In this document: piece by piece, positions 34,982-45,262 of the stretch
Layout: each line of letters opens with the position of its first letter
Numbering within the stretch: the first letter of the stretch is position 1
Assembly (NCBI GenBank): GCA_045863035.1
Contig: BTUV01000003.1
Span: 1 to 64,000 of the forward strand
From: H2-BAC3 sp045863035
GTDB lineage: Bacteria; Bacteroidota; Ignavibacteria; Ignavibacteriales; Ignavibacteriaceae
Direction of reading: 5' to 3'
DNA length: 64,000 bases
Made by a program: the position numbers and the translations under genes
Notes under the pieces: model-generated
What the model saw: only the letters and a program-made list of their open reading frames with translations
Databases searched by the model: none
What the model was told of the DNA's origin: nothing

Positions 34982-35632
34982 TCAGAATATATACGAAACA
35001 CCCAGTTTAATACCGAACGAAAACATATTCATCGAAAGATTTTCCGGTGTCAGCAGTGAAGTCATCCCCGCGCCTTCCCTGTCGGGTTCACCGTTCATAT
35101 CATACCTGATATCGCCGGCTATATACGCATACAGATTTTCAGAGAGTGCAGTATTTCCTTCCGCTTTTACCAGAAACCCGACACCCGCGGCGGTGAATGT
35201 TTTTTTCACATTAGAGCCGGGTATGGTTTCCTCTACCGTAGTGAAACGGGGTCCAGCACCCGCTCCAAGACGGAGATTATATCCTTTACCTGAAGTGACG
35301 GAGGAAACTATCACCGAGGGGGCCACAATACCGTAACCGAACTCATACTGGCTCGCGATAAACGGGTAGGTATAGGAATTCAGAAAATACGCAAACTCAG
35401 CCGCATAGCTGTAACCGCCGGATATATACCCCGCCTCACCGGCAAATTCAACCGAGGTTGAAAAGGTATTCACCTGCTGATCTGCCGGTGCATAATTAAA
35501 ATTCAGATAATCTTTCATGGCCGGAGCAGTAAAAAAACTTATGCCAAGACTGCCGCGGACGTATATCTGTCCGAAAATAAGCTCGCTCAATAATAATAAA
35601 AGAAAGAAGATTTTTCTGCTACTGTTCATCAC
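34982..35632 (-). CDS. Predicted outer-membrane beta-barrel protein
   Basis: 216 residues with a signal peptide (about 1-22) followed by alternating beta strands and a final aromatic residue (SYIF), typical for small outer-membrane barrels. The family is not recognised. The start overlaps the end of the flippase-like gene by 14 bases, so it is in the same operon as lolA, uppP and the cyclophilin. Confidence 0.7.
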   Translation of the reverse strand: MMNSSRKIFFLLLLLSELIFGQIYVRGSLGISFFTAPAMKDYLNFNYAPADQQVNTFSTSVEFAGEAGYISGGYSYAAEFAYFLNSYTYPFIASQYEFGYGIVAPSVIVSSVTSGKGYNLRLGAGAGPRFTTVEETIPGSNVKKTFTAAGVGFLVKAEGNTALSENLYAYIAGDIRYDMNGEPDREGAGMTSLLTPENLSMNMFSFGIKLGVSYIF

Positions 35633-36716
35633 TGGTAAATCCGCGGAAAAGCCGGCTGTTAAAAAATGTATATTTACGCCTGAGTATCAGGAAAAAAATA
35701 ATTGCCGTTGATATCTGCAAAAGAAAAGCTGTTGCATGGGTCATGGTGGCATAGGCAAGACTGATCTCCGCGTTAAAGCCATAGAGTTCAACCAGCGCGG
35801 CTTTCGTAATTGCATGATAAGAACCAAATCCACCAGGCGTAGGAATCATAATACCAATGGAACTTATACTCATAATCACCCAGCCGGTCAGGTAATCTAC
35901 TGTCAGCATCAGATCCATATCAAGCACCAGCAGGCCAAGATAGGAAGTCAGCGCGTAAAAAAACATGATGCCCGCGGAATACATAAGCGTCAGGACATAA
36001 TTCCTGATTCCCTTGAGACTTGAAAATCCGTCTATAAGTTTCAGCAGCACTTCAATAAAGCGGCGTCTGAACCCAACCTGCTGTCCCAACCCCTCATGAT
36101 ACTGCCTGATGCTGCCGGTAAAAAATATTGCCGTAATTATCCCGCCGATTATAATACCGATTGAAACCGAGCCAAAAATAATAGTTGTATGCAGCCAGGG
36201 AACGCTTTTATATATATCCCCCGTGTAGAGCGTGGCAGCTATAATAACCGAGAGGCCAAAGAAGATAATATCGAGCACACGTTCTATAACAATAGTACCG
36301 AGCACGGAAGTACGCGATACTTTTTCCAGTTCACCGAGGGAAACCGCGCGCGTCACTTCGCCGAGGCGTGGCACAACATTATTAACACCGTAGCCGATCA
36401 TCAGTGAAGAAAAAAGATGAAAGGGCTTTGAACCCCGCTTGATCGTATTAAGTATAACACCCCATCTGAGCGCTCTGAGATAATGTGAAATAAGAGAAGA
36501 TACAATAAATGCAACAATCCAACCTGGATGAGACATTGCAATGCTTTGCCACATCCGGTCAAGATTCGCGCCACTGAATGCAAGCCAGATAAAACCCACG
36601 GTCAGCAAAACAGAAAAAGCAATGCCGGCTATTTTCCTGCCGGAGTGATGCTGTTTCTTCTCAGCGGAGGTCAACCGTTTCAACTCCTTCCGGCTGCTCC
36701 ATGGTAAAGAGCGCAT
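35619..36716 (-). CDS. Flippase-like lysylphosphatidylglycerol synthase-type membrane protein
   Basis: 365 residues with about eight membrane helices of the UPF0104/LPG-synthase membrane type (LRALRWGVILNTIKRGSKPF, GYGVNNVVPRLGEVTRAVSL, IMIPTPGGFGSYHAITKAAL). The family moves or modifies lipids in the inner membrane. The first 14 codons overlap the end of lolA; a TTG at 36674 in the same frame would reduce the overlap to 14 bases and is an alternative start. Its place beside lolA and an outer-membrane barrel fits an envelope role. Confidence 0.8.
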   Translation of the reverse strand: MRSLPWSSRKELKRLTSAEKKQHHSGRKIAGIAFSVLLTVGFIWLAFSGANLDRMWQSIAMSHPGWIVAFIVSSLISHYLRALRWGVILNTIKRGSKPFHLFSSLMIGYGVNNVVPRLGEVTRAVSLGELEKVSRTSVLGTIVIERVLDIIFFGLSVIIAATLYTGDIYKSVPWLHTTIIFGSVSIGIIIGGIITAIFFTGSIRQYHEGLGQQVGFRRRFIEVLLKLIDGFSSLKGIRNYVLTLMYSAGIMFFYALTSYLGLLVLDMDLMLTVDYLTGWVIMSISSIGIMIPTPGGFGSYHAITKAALVELYGFNAEISLAYATMTHATAFLLQISTAIIFFLILRRKYTFFNSRLFRGFTSDEQ

Positions 36717-37245
36717 CGGATATACTGCTGCTGTTAATATTATAGGATGAAAAGCTCAGTTTCATTACGGATTTATCTTTATTTGTAACAGTCAGTTCAC
36801 TAATCAAACCCGTCTCGTTCAGAATAATCAGCGCTTCTGAAACTGCTTCACTTTTCTTTTTGGCTTTCAGACGAATACCTTTTTTACCGTTAACGGTTAC
36901 TTCTTCCGCATCCGCGTTTTTCGGGAACTCATTAACAAAGGATGTAAGATCAAACGTCTCAAGCGGAGTCCCCTCAAGCCAGGTCACTGTAATTTTTTTT
37001 AAACTCTTGTTATAGCTCCAAACACTCTCACCATCGGAAACCACAACAACATTGCGCATCTCAAGGCGGAGGTTGTTCTCTTTTTTATGATAGAAAGTTC
37101 CGTTCAATCCTTTTTTACCGTTAACAATCTGAGTAAACTTCACGGAAAATTTCTTCATATCGTTAAAACGATTCTGAAGTTCCTCAAGTGTCTGCCCGCT
37201 CATGAATGAGGCGAACAGGATAATATATATAATTGCTTTTTTCAT
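36661..37245 (-). CDS. lolA: Outer-membrane lipoprotein carrier LolA
   Basis: 194 residues. A signal peptide (MKKAIIYIILFASFMSGQ) precedes the half-barrel fold, with FSVKFTQIVNGKKGLNGTFYH, LRLEMRNVVVVSDGESVWSY and the LETFDLTSFVNEF region. LolA carries lipoproteins from the inner to the outer membrane. The ftsK-lolA pairing, 18 bases apart here, is common in bacteria. The flippase-like gene overlaps its 3' end. Confidence 0.88.
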   Translation of the reverse strand: MKKAIIYIILFASFMSGQTLEELQNRFNDMKKFSVKFTQIVNGKKGLNGTFYHKKENNLRLEMRNVVVVSDGESVWSYNKSLKKITVTWLEGTPLETFDLTSFVNEFPKNADAEEVTVNGKKGIRLKAKKKSEAVSEALIILNETGLISELTVTNKDKSVMKLSFSSYNINSSSISDALFTMEQPEGVETVDLR

Positions 37246-37263
37246 CTATATAAAATCAGTTTA

Positions 37264-39882
37264 TCAGATAAGAGTGCGTATTACTGCTTCAAGCTGATCA
37301 AGACTGTCAACTATCACCTGCCGCGGTTTTGCGCCGTCACCCGGTCCTACTATGCCGGTATCTTCAAGCTGATCAACAATGCGGGCTGCACGCGCGTAGC
37401 CGAGTTTTAATCTGCGCTGCAGGAATGAAACCGAACACTGCTGAGCGGTAACCACAATGCGGGCAGCATCTTCGAACAACTGATCCATATCAGCAAGAGT
37501 GCCTGTGCCGCTTCCCTGTTTCTTCTCCGCTATTGACGGCAGATAATAGGGCTTGGAATAACCTTTTTGTTCATGGATAAAATTGGTTACATTTTCAACT
37601 TCGTCAGTTGAGATAAAAGCATTTTGCACACGCATCGGCTTTGGTGTTCCGTTCGGCAGGAAGAGCATATCTCCGCGTCCGATAAGCTGCTCGGCTCCGT
37701 TCATATCAAGAATGGTGCGGGAGTCAATCTTGGTTGCAACCTGATAGGCAATTCGCGCCGGGAAGTTTGCTTTAATAAGACCGGTGATAACATTCACCGA
37801 CGGTCTCTGCGTTGCAAGTATCAGATGAATACCAACAGCACGGGCAAGCTGCGCGAGGCGTGTTATCGGTTCTTCAACTTCTTTACCTGAGGTTATCATC
37901 AGATCAGCAAGCTCATCCACCACGACCACTATATACGGCATAAAGTGATGCTTTATATTATCATCACTCTTGGGAGCGCGGACAGGGTCAGCGATGCGCA
38001 GATTATAATCCACAATATTTCTCACACCGGCTTTTGCAAGCATATCAAAACGCTTTTCCATTTCAGCGACAACTGAGTTCAGCACCACAATGGCATTCTG
38101 CGGTGTGGTGATGATATCCTCATTCAGATCAGGGGATACCGCCAGATAATGATGGCGCAGCATATTATAAAATGAAAGCTCAACTTTTTTCGGATCAATG
38201 ATGACCAGCTTCACCTCCGACGGATGCTTCGCGTAAAGAAGACTGGTGATCATCATGTTAATACCCACGCTCTTACCTGATCCTGTTGAACCCGCCACAA
38301 GAAGATGGGGCATCTTGGCAAGATCCGCAATGATAACATTACCAACAATATCCTTACCGAGAGCAAGCGGTATTTCTGCTTTTTTATTTCCGACAACTGC
38401 GATGATATCCTTTGCCACTACAATGCTCGGATCAGCGTTCGGAATTTCAACACCGATAACACTTCTGCCCGGTATCGGGGCAATGATACGGATACCGCGG
38501 GCTGCAAGCGCAAGCGCGATATCATTCTCAAGATTAACAATACGGCTTATTTTTACCCCCGGCGCGGGAACGATTTCATACATAGTGACCACCGGGCCGG
38601 GTGTTACACTAATGTTTTCAATATCAATTTGAAAAAGCGACAGTTTTTCTTTTAACTGTTCAGCATTCTTTTTCAGTTCTTCTTCCGCTATTTTGAAATC
38701 CTGCTTCGGGGGGTCCATCAGCAGATCAAGCGAGGGTTTTATATAATTGATTTTTTCTTCCCATGGCTCGGGCAGCCGCACTTCTTTTTCCCGGTCAACC
38801 TCTACCGCGGGTTCATCAGCGGGAGAATATCCCTTCTCTCCTTCCGCGGTATATACCTGAGACTCCCCGGTGAGCTGTTTAATAAACTCACTTACCTCTT
38901 CCTCATCTTTTCCGGCGGATTTTGGTTTTGTTTCTTTTTTCGCGGGCTTATCATTCTTCGCCGGCTTTTCTTCTTTTACTGCATCAGCATCAGATTTAGC
39001 GGCCGTTTCATTCTGTTTGAGATTGATGTTAATCTTGGTTTCTTTTTTCTTATTCCCCTCATCCGGAATAACGGCAATCACTTCATCATCCTCAAAGGAA
39101 AGCTGTTCTTCCTTCACCGGTTTTTTTGCTTTTGGTTTCTGCTGTTTCTGCAAAACCTCATTCCGGCTTATATATTCCTCTTCATCTTCATCATCTTCCA
39201 CATCATCGTTCTTATTCCGTTCGCGCAGTTCAGCAGCTTTATTTTTCAGTTCGGCAAGTTTTTCTTTTACCGAGAGTGCAGCATTTTTCACACTGACATT
39301 AAAGACATATATTGCCAGAATCATCAGTCCGGTCAGCAATGCAATTACCGCGCCGATACTACCGATGGCTCGTTCTAAGACGGTCGCGAGCTGAAGACCT
39401 ATATATCCGGATGACTGAACAATTTCGTAAAAGCTTTCAAATGTAAGCCGGAAGACTCCGAAGAGCGATGCTCCCATCAGTGCAGCGAGCAAGGAGGATG
39501 CTGAAATTTTCAGGACAAAGAAAAGCTCCCTTTTACTGAAGAAAGTAAAACCGATATATCCGATAAGCAGAGGAAAAACGAGAGAAAAATATCCGAGCGT
39601 ATCATGCACAAAAAAGTGAGCAGCATAAGCTCCGGCAATGTTCATCCAGTTGCTTATCTTTCCCCTGGGTTCGGACATTGACTCATCCGGCGGTGTTTCA
39701 AGGGAAAGGGAACCACTGCGGAGAAAGCCGATATCGCCCGGACTGTATGATACAATACTTAATAAAAGCAAAAAAGCGGTCAGCAGTAAGATCAGACCGA
39801 TTATAGAGTCAGTTTTTTCTTCCGAACTCTGAAATACCTGCGATTTTGTCTCTTTCGCGCTTTTCTTTTCGCTTTTAGCCAT
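37264..39882 (-). CDS. ftsK: DNA translocase FtsK/SpoIIIE
   Basis: 872 residues. Four membrane helices lie in the first 200 residues, followed by a charged linker of low complexity with many Lys and Glu residues (about 210-370). The motor domain holds the Walker A LVAGSTGSGKS (Lys537) and a Walker B VVVVDELADLM. The C-terminal winged-helix gamma domain (about 810-865, QCSVSFLQRRLKLGYARAARI) reads orienting DNA sequences. FtsK pumps chromosome ends across the septum. It opens a long minus-strand run with lolA. Confidence 0.96.
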   Translation of the reverse strand: MAKSEKKSAKETKSQVFQSSEEKTDSIIGLILLLTAFLLLLSIVSYSPGDIGFLRSGSLSLETPPDESMSEPRGKISNWMNIAGAYAAHFFVHDTLGYFSLVFPLLIGYIGFTFFSKRELFFVLKISASSLLAALMGASLFGVFRLTFESFYEIVQSSGYIGLQLATVLERAIGSIGAVIALLTGLMILAIYVFNVSVKNAALSVKEKLAELKNKAAELRERNKNDDVEDDEDEEEYISRNEVLQKQQKPKAKKPVKEEQLSFEDDEVIAVIPDEGNKKKETKININLKQNETAAKSDADAVKEEKPAKNDKPAKKETKPKSAGKDEEEVSEFIKQLTGESQVYTAEGEKGYSPADEPAVEVDREKEVRLPEPWEEKINYIKPSLDLLMDPPKQDFKIAEEELKKNAEQLKEKLSLFQIDIENISVTPGPVVTMYEIVPAPGVKISRIVNLENDIALALAARGIRIIAPIPGRSVIGVEIPNADPSIVVAKDIIAVVGNKKAEIPLALGKDIVGNVIIADLAKMPHLLVAGSTGSGKSVGINMMITSLLYAKHPSEVKLVIIDPKKVELSFYNMLRHHYLAVSPDLNEDIITTPQNAIVVLNSVVAEMEKRFDMLAKAGVRNIVDYNLRIADPVRAPKSDDNIKHHFMPYIVVVVDELADLMITSGKEVEEPITRLAQLARAVGIHLILATQRPSVNVITGLIKANFPARIAYQVATKIDSRTILDMNGAEQLIGRGDMLFLPNGTPKPMRVQNAFISTDEVENVTNFIHEQKGYSKPYYLPSIAEKKQGSGTGTLADMDQLFEDAARIVVTAQQCSVSFLQRRLKLGYARAARIVDQLEDTGIVGPGDGAKPRQVIVDSLDQLEAVIRTLI

Positions 39883-40011
39883 GTACTCTGGAAATGTTCA
39901 AATTAAACTTTAAATGTAAGTAAATTGTGGGAAATCTCCCTAAAGCGGAATATGAGGTAAGGGGGTTTAAGTGCTTATTTTTAAGGATTTACCCCTGAGA
40001 AATCACAAAAT
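39883..40011. other. Left edge of the DISARM island
   Basis: The ftsK start and the drmB stop face this 129-base gap, so it should hold the ftsK promoter on the minus strand and any terminator of the DISARM operon. No strong hairpin is seen. No direct repeat shared with the right edge was found. Confidence 0.4.
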
Positions 40012-41889
40012 TCACATAAAATTAAAGTATCCTATGCCTGACTTATCCAAAAGTCCAATTAATAACCCTCTATCCAGCAACATATTGTTTTCCTCGCAGC
40101 AAGTTTCTGGAAGCAAAGCACAATTATGACAAGCAGCAAGATTGCATGAATTTGGACCTTGTCCATGACTATCAATGCAGATTGGGTCGCTTGAACACCA
40201 TCTTGCATTTTCAATAGCATTGTAAACAATTGTTTCAAGATTGCCTGGTTTGCCTTGTCTTACAAGTCCACCCAATGAACCTTCCGAATCACCTGATGCA
40301 GTGTAAATTAAAACCCCATTCATGGTTTCATTTGGAAATTCAAGATTGCAATAAATTCTTTCTCTTAATGCTGAACTACCATAACCACATTCATAGCTGA
40401 ACTGGTTTATTACAAGATGAGCGAAGGTGTGAATCAAAACAAACTCAGGTTTTATTTCCCTTCTCTTATGTCCTTTCAGTTCCCTTGGACGGTTGTAATT
40501 GCTAGATAAAATTTTTGTTCTCTCAATCACTTGATCTATTGCAGCCCACTCTTTCAAACGCTTCTCATTGAACTCAAAGAAAACACCTTCGCCTCTCACA
40601 ACCACTGCCGGAAGCCATTCAAAACTCTGTCCAAGCTTTATAAAATTCTTTTTCTCAAGCAAAGATTTTCCGTCATCAGGAAGCCATCTTGAAAAACCCA
40701 CAAATGCTCTTGTCTCTCTTAACTTATGGACTAATCCAATACTCTTAAATCCTGATTGAATAATTTTAATATCGGAATCTTGCTCATAGTATATAACCGA
40801 TTCCTTTTCACAATAAAAATCTTCATTTTCCCAACCGCCTCCAGTAACTAAATAATCATACTCCATTTTTCTATACTTTTCTTCCTCATCACCCATTTCA
40901 TTCAAATTTGGCCCAGTTTGTTTATTATTGGCAGCATCCAACAATTTTTCAGTGTAGTAATCTCTTTTCTCAGGATTAAATTTTTGTTCTGCAACCAACT
41001 CAAAACGCATTCTATCAAATTCGCCATTTACCAATCCAGAGGAAAGCCAATTCCAATTCTTTTCTAATACTTCAATGATTTTTCTGTCGATTGATTTTTC
41101 CCATTGAGGTAAATAGATTGAACTGCGAACCTGTGAAAAGTACACATTTGATGCACCTTTCTGAACTACTATTAAATGTTGTCCACAATGAGTTGCATTG
41201 TTTCGTTCCGATTCCTGACCTAACCACGGTCTGCCACCCGAACAAGTAACTTCAATTTTTGTAAGTGATTGCTCATTGAAAGCACCTGCCATTGTTTTGT
41301 GTGCTCCACAACTACAAGTGATTTCAATGCCCGACAAAGCACCTGAACTTCTTCCTGCTCTCAATCTCAAATCATGTTGACCTTCCGGCTGTGCTCCGCC
41401 ATGCACCCATTGCATGAAAGGAAAATCTTCAATGTGTCCGTGAGAACAAATAGCAATGAAACGAACTGGAATCAATCTCTGTCTTTTTCTTTCAGCGATT
41501 TCATTACAAGACCTTCCTGAACCAAAAGAAATTCCTGAACAAGTTGGTTTCTGTGAATCGTAAATTGAAACTTTCTCCATGTGTCCGCACCTTGTGCAAT
41601 AGTGCCACCGTGGAAATCTTACAAATGGAATTTTCAAAGAAGGATTTGTAACGCCTGGTCCTGGGTCTCTGAAATCAGGCGGCAATCTGAATTCTTTTAC
41701 TCCTAGTCTTTTTGCTAATCGTTCTTCGGTTACTTTGAATTCATCCAACTCAGAAATCGTTCTGAATTTTTCTTCCCACATATCAAGCCCGACAACCATC
41801 AATGATTCATCCTTTGGAAAATTAATCATTTGTCCAACTCCCCACGGAGAAATTAACTGCGACCTTCTTATTGGTTTATTAGCTGGCAT
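40012..41889 (-). CDS. drmB: DISARM protein DrmB (DUF1998)
   Basis: 625 residues. The N-terminus IRRSQLISPWGVGQMINFP and the cysteine-rich CTRCGHMEKVSIYD are DrmB features. The C-terminal DUF1998 domain is clear: LIHTFAHLVINQFSYECGYG, GVLIYTASGDSEGSLGGLVR and the cysteine block CNLAACHNCALLPETCCE, which may bind zinc. In class 2 DISARM, DrmA and DrmB form a core complex that recognises invading DNA and interferes with its entry. The start follows the drmA stop by three bases, so it is co-transcribed. It is the last gene of the operon. Confidence 0.88.
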   Translation of the reverse strand: MPANKPIRRSQLISPWGVGQMINFPKDESLMVVGLDMWEEKFRTISELDEFKVTEERLAKRLGVKEFRLPPDFRDPGPGVTNPSLKIPFVRFPRWHYCTRCGHMEKVSIYDSQKPTCSGISFGSGRSCNEIAERKRQRLIPVRFIAICSHGHIEDFPFMQWVHGGAQPEGQHDLRLRAGRSSGALSGIEITCSCGAHKTMAGAFNEQSLTKIEVTCSGGRPWLGQESERNNATHCGQHLIVVQKGASNVYFSQVRSSIYLPQWEKSIDRKIIEVLEKNWNWLSSGLVNGEFDRMRFELVAEQKFNPEKRDYYTEKLLDAANNKQTGPNLNEMGDEEEKYRKMEYDYLVTGGGWENEDFYCEKESVIYYEQDSDIKIIQSGFKSIGLVHKLRETRAFVGFSRWLPDDGKSLLEKKNFIKLGQSFEWLPAVVVRGEGVFFEFNEKRLKEWAAIDQVIERTKILSSNYNRPRELKGHKRREIKPEFVLIHTFAHLVINQFSYECGYGSSALRERIYCNLEFPNETMNGVLIYTASGDSEGSLGGLVRQGKPGNLETIVYNAIENARWCSSDPICIDSHGQGPNSCNLAACHNCALLPETCCEENNMLLDRGLLIGLLDKSGIGYFNFM

Positions 41890-41892
41890 ATT

Positions 41893-44800
41893 TTAATTGT
41901 CAATGTTTAGGTATTCTGCCGGAATAACATACGCTTCACAAGTTGAATCAACATTTCTCATTGATGTTGGTGTTGACCATGCTCTTGCTTTTATATCTTC
42001 TGATGGATTTGTTCCTGCGGGATACATTAGTGGAATGTTTGTTTGTTGTCCGAATGAACCATACACAAGCGGTAATTCATTTTTCCAGTATTCCAGTTTT
42101 TCTTCAATCAGTTCAAGTGTCTTGTTGTATTCTTCATCATCAATCAAATTAACTCTATCATAAATTATTTGAGTCACTCTATCAATAATTTCTTTTTGAG
42201 GAAAAGGTTTTGGAGCGGTTGCACTTTGGTCTGTTGAGTAAAATCTAATCAGTCCTACTAAGATTGCATGCAATCCTCTTTCTCTAGCTGGTGCTGAAAA
42301 AGGAGTAACACTTGTTGGCTCAACCTTGCTGTAAATTTTAGAATGGTATTCTTGAAAGTGTTCAAAGTGCGAACGGTCCCTTGGTTTTGAGCAGTTGTAA
42401 ATTGTAAAGACAAGTCCTGGACCTTTCTTTGAACGACCAACACGGCTTGTTGCCTGAATATATTCCGATGTTGTTTTTGGTTGACCGATAACAGTCATCA
42501 AACCTAATCGTGGAATGTCAACACCAACTGAAATCATATTTGTTGCAAGACAAACATCAACCGGATAATCTGTTATATCACCTGACCATGATTTTGAAAG
42601 TTGTTCTAAATATTCAGGAATGTCATTACTGTTGATACGGCTTGTGAGCTCAATATCGCGATTGATAAATCTTCTTTCATCCCCTTTGATTCCTTTCCGA
42701 ATCCAAATTGAATTCATGTATTCCCGTATGTCTGCACGAATGAGTGTAGCTGCATGTCCTAACTCACGAATACTGTTGAAGTAAGTCAAGGCAGTCCAAT
42801 ATGGGTCTCTTAAAATTTCTTCTGAAACTGTAATTGATTTTACTGATTGAAGCAAAGCGGAAATAACTCTCACCTGTGCTGTTGCATGTGATGGTAAAGC
42901 GGATGCAAATATGCCTGTGTAAATTCTACCTGTGCTTGTTGTGTCCTCGTATGCAAAGAATGAATCACCCGTACTTAAACATTGTGCGGGGAAAATATTC
43001 ACATTATTGGTTCCTCTGCCATAAAGTGAATTGATTTGTTCTTTGGCTCTGGAGATTGTTGCTGATGATGCAATAATTTTTGGCTTTACATTATTTGAAG
43101 TGCAAAGTTCTTCAATCATTGTTTCATACAAACCGACCATTGAACCCAACGGACCCGAAATCAAATGCAACTCATCCTGTATGATTAATTCAGGCGGTGA
43201 AAACATTCTTTCGTTTCCTCTGAAACCAAAAATTGACTTTGCCTCTGGTTTCCATGTAAGCATTGCAAACTTGTCAACCGTTCCGATTAAGAGATTAGGT
43301 GGGTTGTCATAAATATCTTCGTCAATAACTACAAGCGGCAAATTGAAATCTGCTTGTGAGAAATCGCATTGTTGATTGTCGCACTGATAAATGATTGTCT
43401 CTTTCGTTCCAACTCTCCTTCGCTTATAACCTTTGACTTTGTTTGATCTTGCTTCTTTCAGATAACCCATTTGTGAACCACACCAGGGACATTTCAAAAC
43501 GATGAAAGGATTTTCTTCCTCTCTGCCTTGCTCCATTATTTGAAATGCTCTTCGTGCTTCGTCTCTTCTGTTTGGTGTTGAATCAGAACCAACCCAAAGT
43601 CCAATTGTAATTCTTGCTGTTCCCAATTCTCCTTCGTTTTCTTTTCTTATTTTATCGCAAGCACAAATCAATGCTGCTGCTCTTTGAAACTGTTGTGCTG
43701 TCAGCAGTCGCAATGTGTAACGCATGAGCACTGTTGTGCCTGAATCGTTTTTATCTTTTAGTCTTTTCAGAAAAATTGTAAACGCAGACAATCCCAAATA
43801 TGCTTCTGTTTTTCCACCACCAGTCGGAAACCAAATCAGGTCAACCATTTCTCGGTCTGCATGACTTCCATCCAACATTGAGTTAAGATTCATCAGAATG
43901 AAAGCAAGTTGAAAAGGTCTCCATGCGCCAAGTCCTGGTTTCCATGTAGAACTGTCATTAATATCAGGGATAACAGCATCTTTCAAACCTGTGATGTTGC
44001 CTTTGTCAATAATCCAGTTTCTTGTTTCAATGCTGTAATGGAGTTGTTGTAAAAGCATTGCATGATTCATCAATCTGAATGCGCGATTAACTCTTTCATT
44101 ATTATTTAATAAGTCAAATCCTTCTTTCATACGCTGCAAACACAAGCGGCAACTTTCAATATGTCGCATAGCAGTTTTAAGAAGTTCTTCATTCAATTCA
44201 GCATTTGCAATTTTTTCTTGTTCGTTTATCCATGCTTCATATTCCTTATTGAGTTTGATAAGATTTAACGTAATGTCTGAGTCGGACAAATCACTGAGGT
44301 CAAACATTTTCAGTTCAACACTTTTCAATTCATTCGGTACAATTGGTTTTACTTCATAAACAGGAATAGATTCTGTTCTAATTGAATCCGTAAAGTCAAT
44401 ATCATCATCATTCCATGAGGGTGAACAGCCGTGTCCAACTGCAAAGGTTTTTTTCTTTCTGAACAAAAGCAGATTTGATTTCTCATCGTCCTTGTCTGTT
44501 TTAGATGCTGCTGCTTTGTAAGGACAAAAACATTTTTCGATTGCACTAACTGAAAACGAAACTTGGAAAAAGCAATCTTCATTCTTGATATTCTCTGCTC
44601 CTCCGGTATTCCAATTTATCAAAGTAAATGTGAGCAGTTGAATGCTTCTGTCTGTTTCAATTCCGCGAGTTCTGTTTCTGATATTCAGTTTGAGATTTAT
44701 GGCGTTCCTGTTTTTGTCAACAAGAACTCTATCAATGTTCTTTCCTGACTGTGTTGGAATTTCATTTGCAGCCAAAACAAATTCCTGGTCAAGTGAAGTT

Positions 44801-45261
44801 CTGTAATAAGCTTTTCTTGTTACAGTGGTTAGATCTTCTTTCTGATAACTGTATTCTTTAATATCATAAACTCCAACATTGACTTTAACTGTGAAACCGT
44901 CTTTTGGAATTTTTGAAAAGCAACTGAATCCCATTGCTGATGGAAGAAAAGAATTTGCAAGTCCGATTTCTTCTTCGAAATCTTCTGCCATGTCAACGGG
45001 TGCTTTACTGTCTTCTGCTGTTACAGGGTCGTCAACTTCTTTCTTTTCATCTTCAAGTTTTTCCAAAACCTTTTCCTCTTCGGTTGAAGTGGAATCAAGT
45101 TTCTCAATTGTCGCTGCTCTAGGAAACAAAACTCCTGCACCATATCTCAATCTCGGTGGTTCGTTTAATAAAATTTCTTCTCCGTTCTCCTGTATGTGCG
45201 GATTTACAGGATCGGGACCAATCAATTCTTTCTTTATGAATTTCAGAATATCGTCTCTCAT
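41893..45261 (-). CDS. drmA: DISARM helicase DrmA
   Basis: 1122 residues. The P-loop LIWFPTGGGKTEAYLGL (Lys483), the DELHLISGPLGSMVG Walker B region, and ATNMISVGVDIPRLGLMTVI, SEYIQATSRVGRS of the C-terminal helicase half identify an SF2 helicase. A CPWCGSQM and a second CDNQQCDF pair may form a zinc finger between the lobes. The sequence around residue 1 is acidic and low in domain content. With drmB it makes the DISARM core that in described systems binds and clears phage DNA that lacks host methylation. The start follows the NERD-helicase by one base. Confidence 0.88.
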   Translation of the reverse strand: MRDDILKFIKKELIGPDPVNPHIQENGEEILLNEPPRLRYGAGVLFPRAATIEKLDSTSTEEEKVLEKLEDEKKEVDDPVTAEDSKAPVDMAEDFEEEIGLANSFLPSAMGFSCFSKIPKDGFTVKVNVGVYDIKEYSYQKEDLTTVTRKAYYRTSLDQEFVLAANEIPTQSGKNIDRVLVDKNRNAINLKLNIRNRTRGIETDRSIQLLTFTLINWNTGGAENIKNEDCFFQVSFSVSAIEKCFCPYKAAASKTDKDDEKSNLLLFRKKKTFAVGHGCSPSWNDDDIDFTDSIRTESIPVYEVKPIVPNELKSVELKMFDLSDLSDSDITLNLIKLNKEYEAWINEQEKIANAELNEELLKTAMRHIESCRLCLQRMKEGFDLLNNNERVNRAFRLMNHAMLLQQLHYSIETRNWIIDKGNITGLKDAVIPDINDSSTWKPGLGAWRPFQLAFILMNLNSMLDGSHADREMVDLIWFPTGGGKTEAYLGLSAFTIFLKRLKDKNDSGTTVLMRYTLRLLTAQQFQRAAALICACDKIRKENEGELGTARITIGLWVGSDSTPNRRDEARRAFQIMEQGREEENPFIVLKCPWCGSQMGYLKEARSNKVKGYKRRRVGTKETIIYQCDNQQCDFSQADFNLPLVVIDEDIYDNPPNLLIGTVDKFAMLTWKPEAKSIFGFRGNERMFSPPELIIQDELHLISGPLGSMVGLYETMIEELCTSNNVKPKIIASSATISRAKEQINSLYGRGTNNVNIFPAQCLSTGDSFFAYEDTTSTGRIYTGIFASALPSHATAQVRVISALLQSVKSITVSEEILRDPYWTALTYFNSIRELGHAATLIRADIREYMNSIWIRKGIKGDERRFINRDIELTSRINSNDIPEYLEQLSKSWSGDITDYPVDVCLATNMISVGVDIPRLGLMTVIGQPKTTSEYIQATSRVGRSKKGPGLVFTIYNCSKPRDRSHFEHFQEYHSKIYSKVEPTSVTPFSAPARERGLHAILVGLIRFYSTDQSATAPKPFPQKEIIDRVTQIIYDRVNLIDDEEYNKTLELIEEKLEYWKNELPLVYGSFGQQTNIPLMYPAGTNPSEDIKARAWSTPTSMRNVDSTCEAYVIPAEYLNIDN

Positions 45262-45262
45262 A

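Noticed and set aside
38870..39394. Plus-strand Ser/Phe-rich coding region
   Set aside because: It is the antisense of the Lys/Glu-rich linker of FtsK.
40012..45261. Druantia rather than DISARM
   Set aside because: Druantia has one large DUF1998-helicase (DruE); here the helicase and DUF1998 proteins are separate, with a C5 methyltransferase in the operon.
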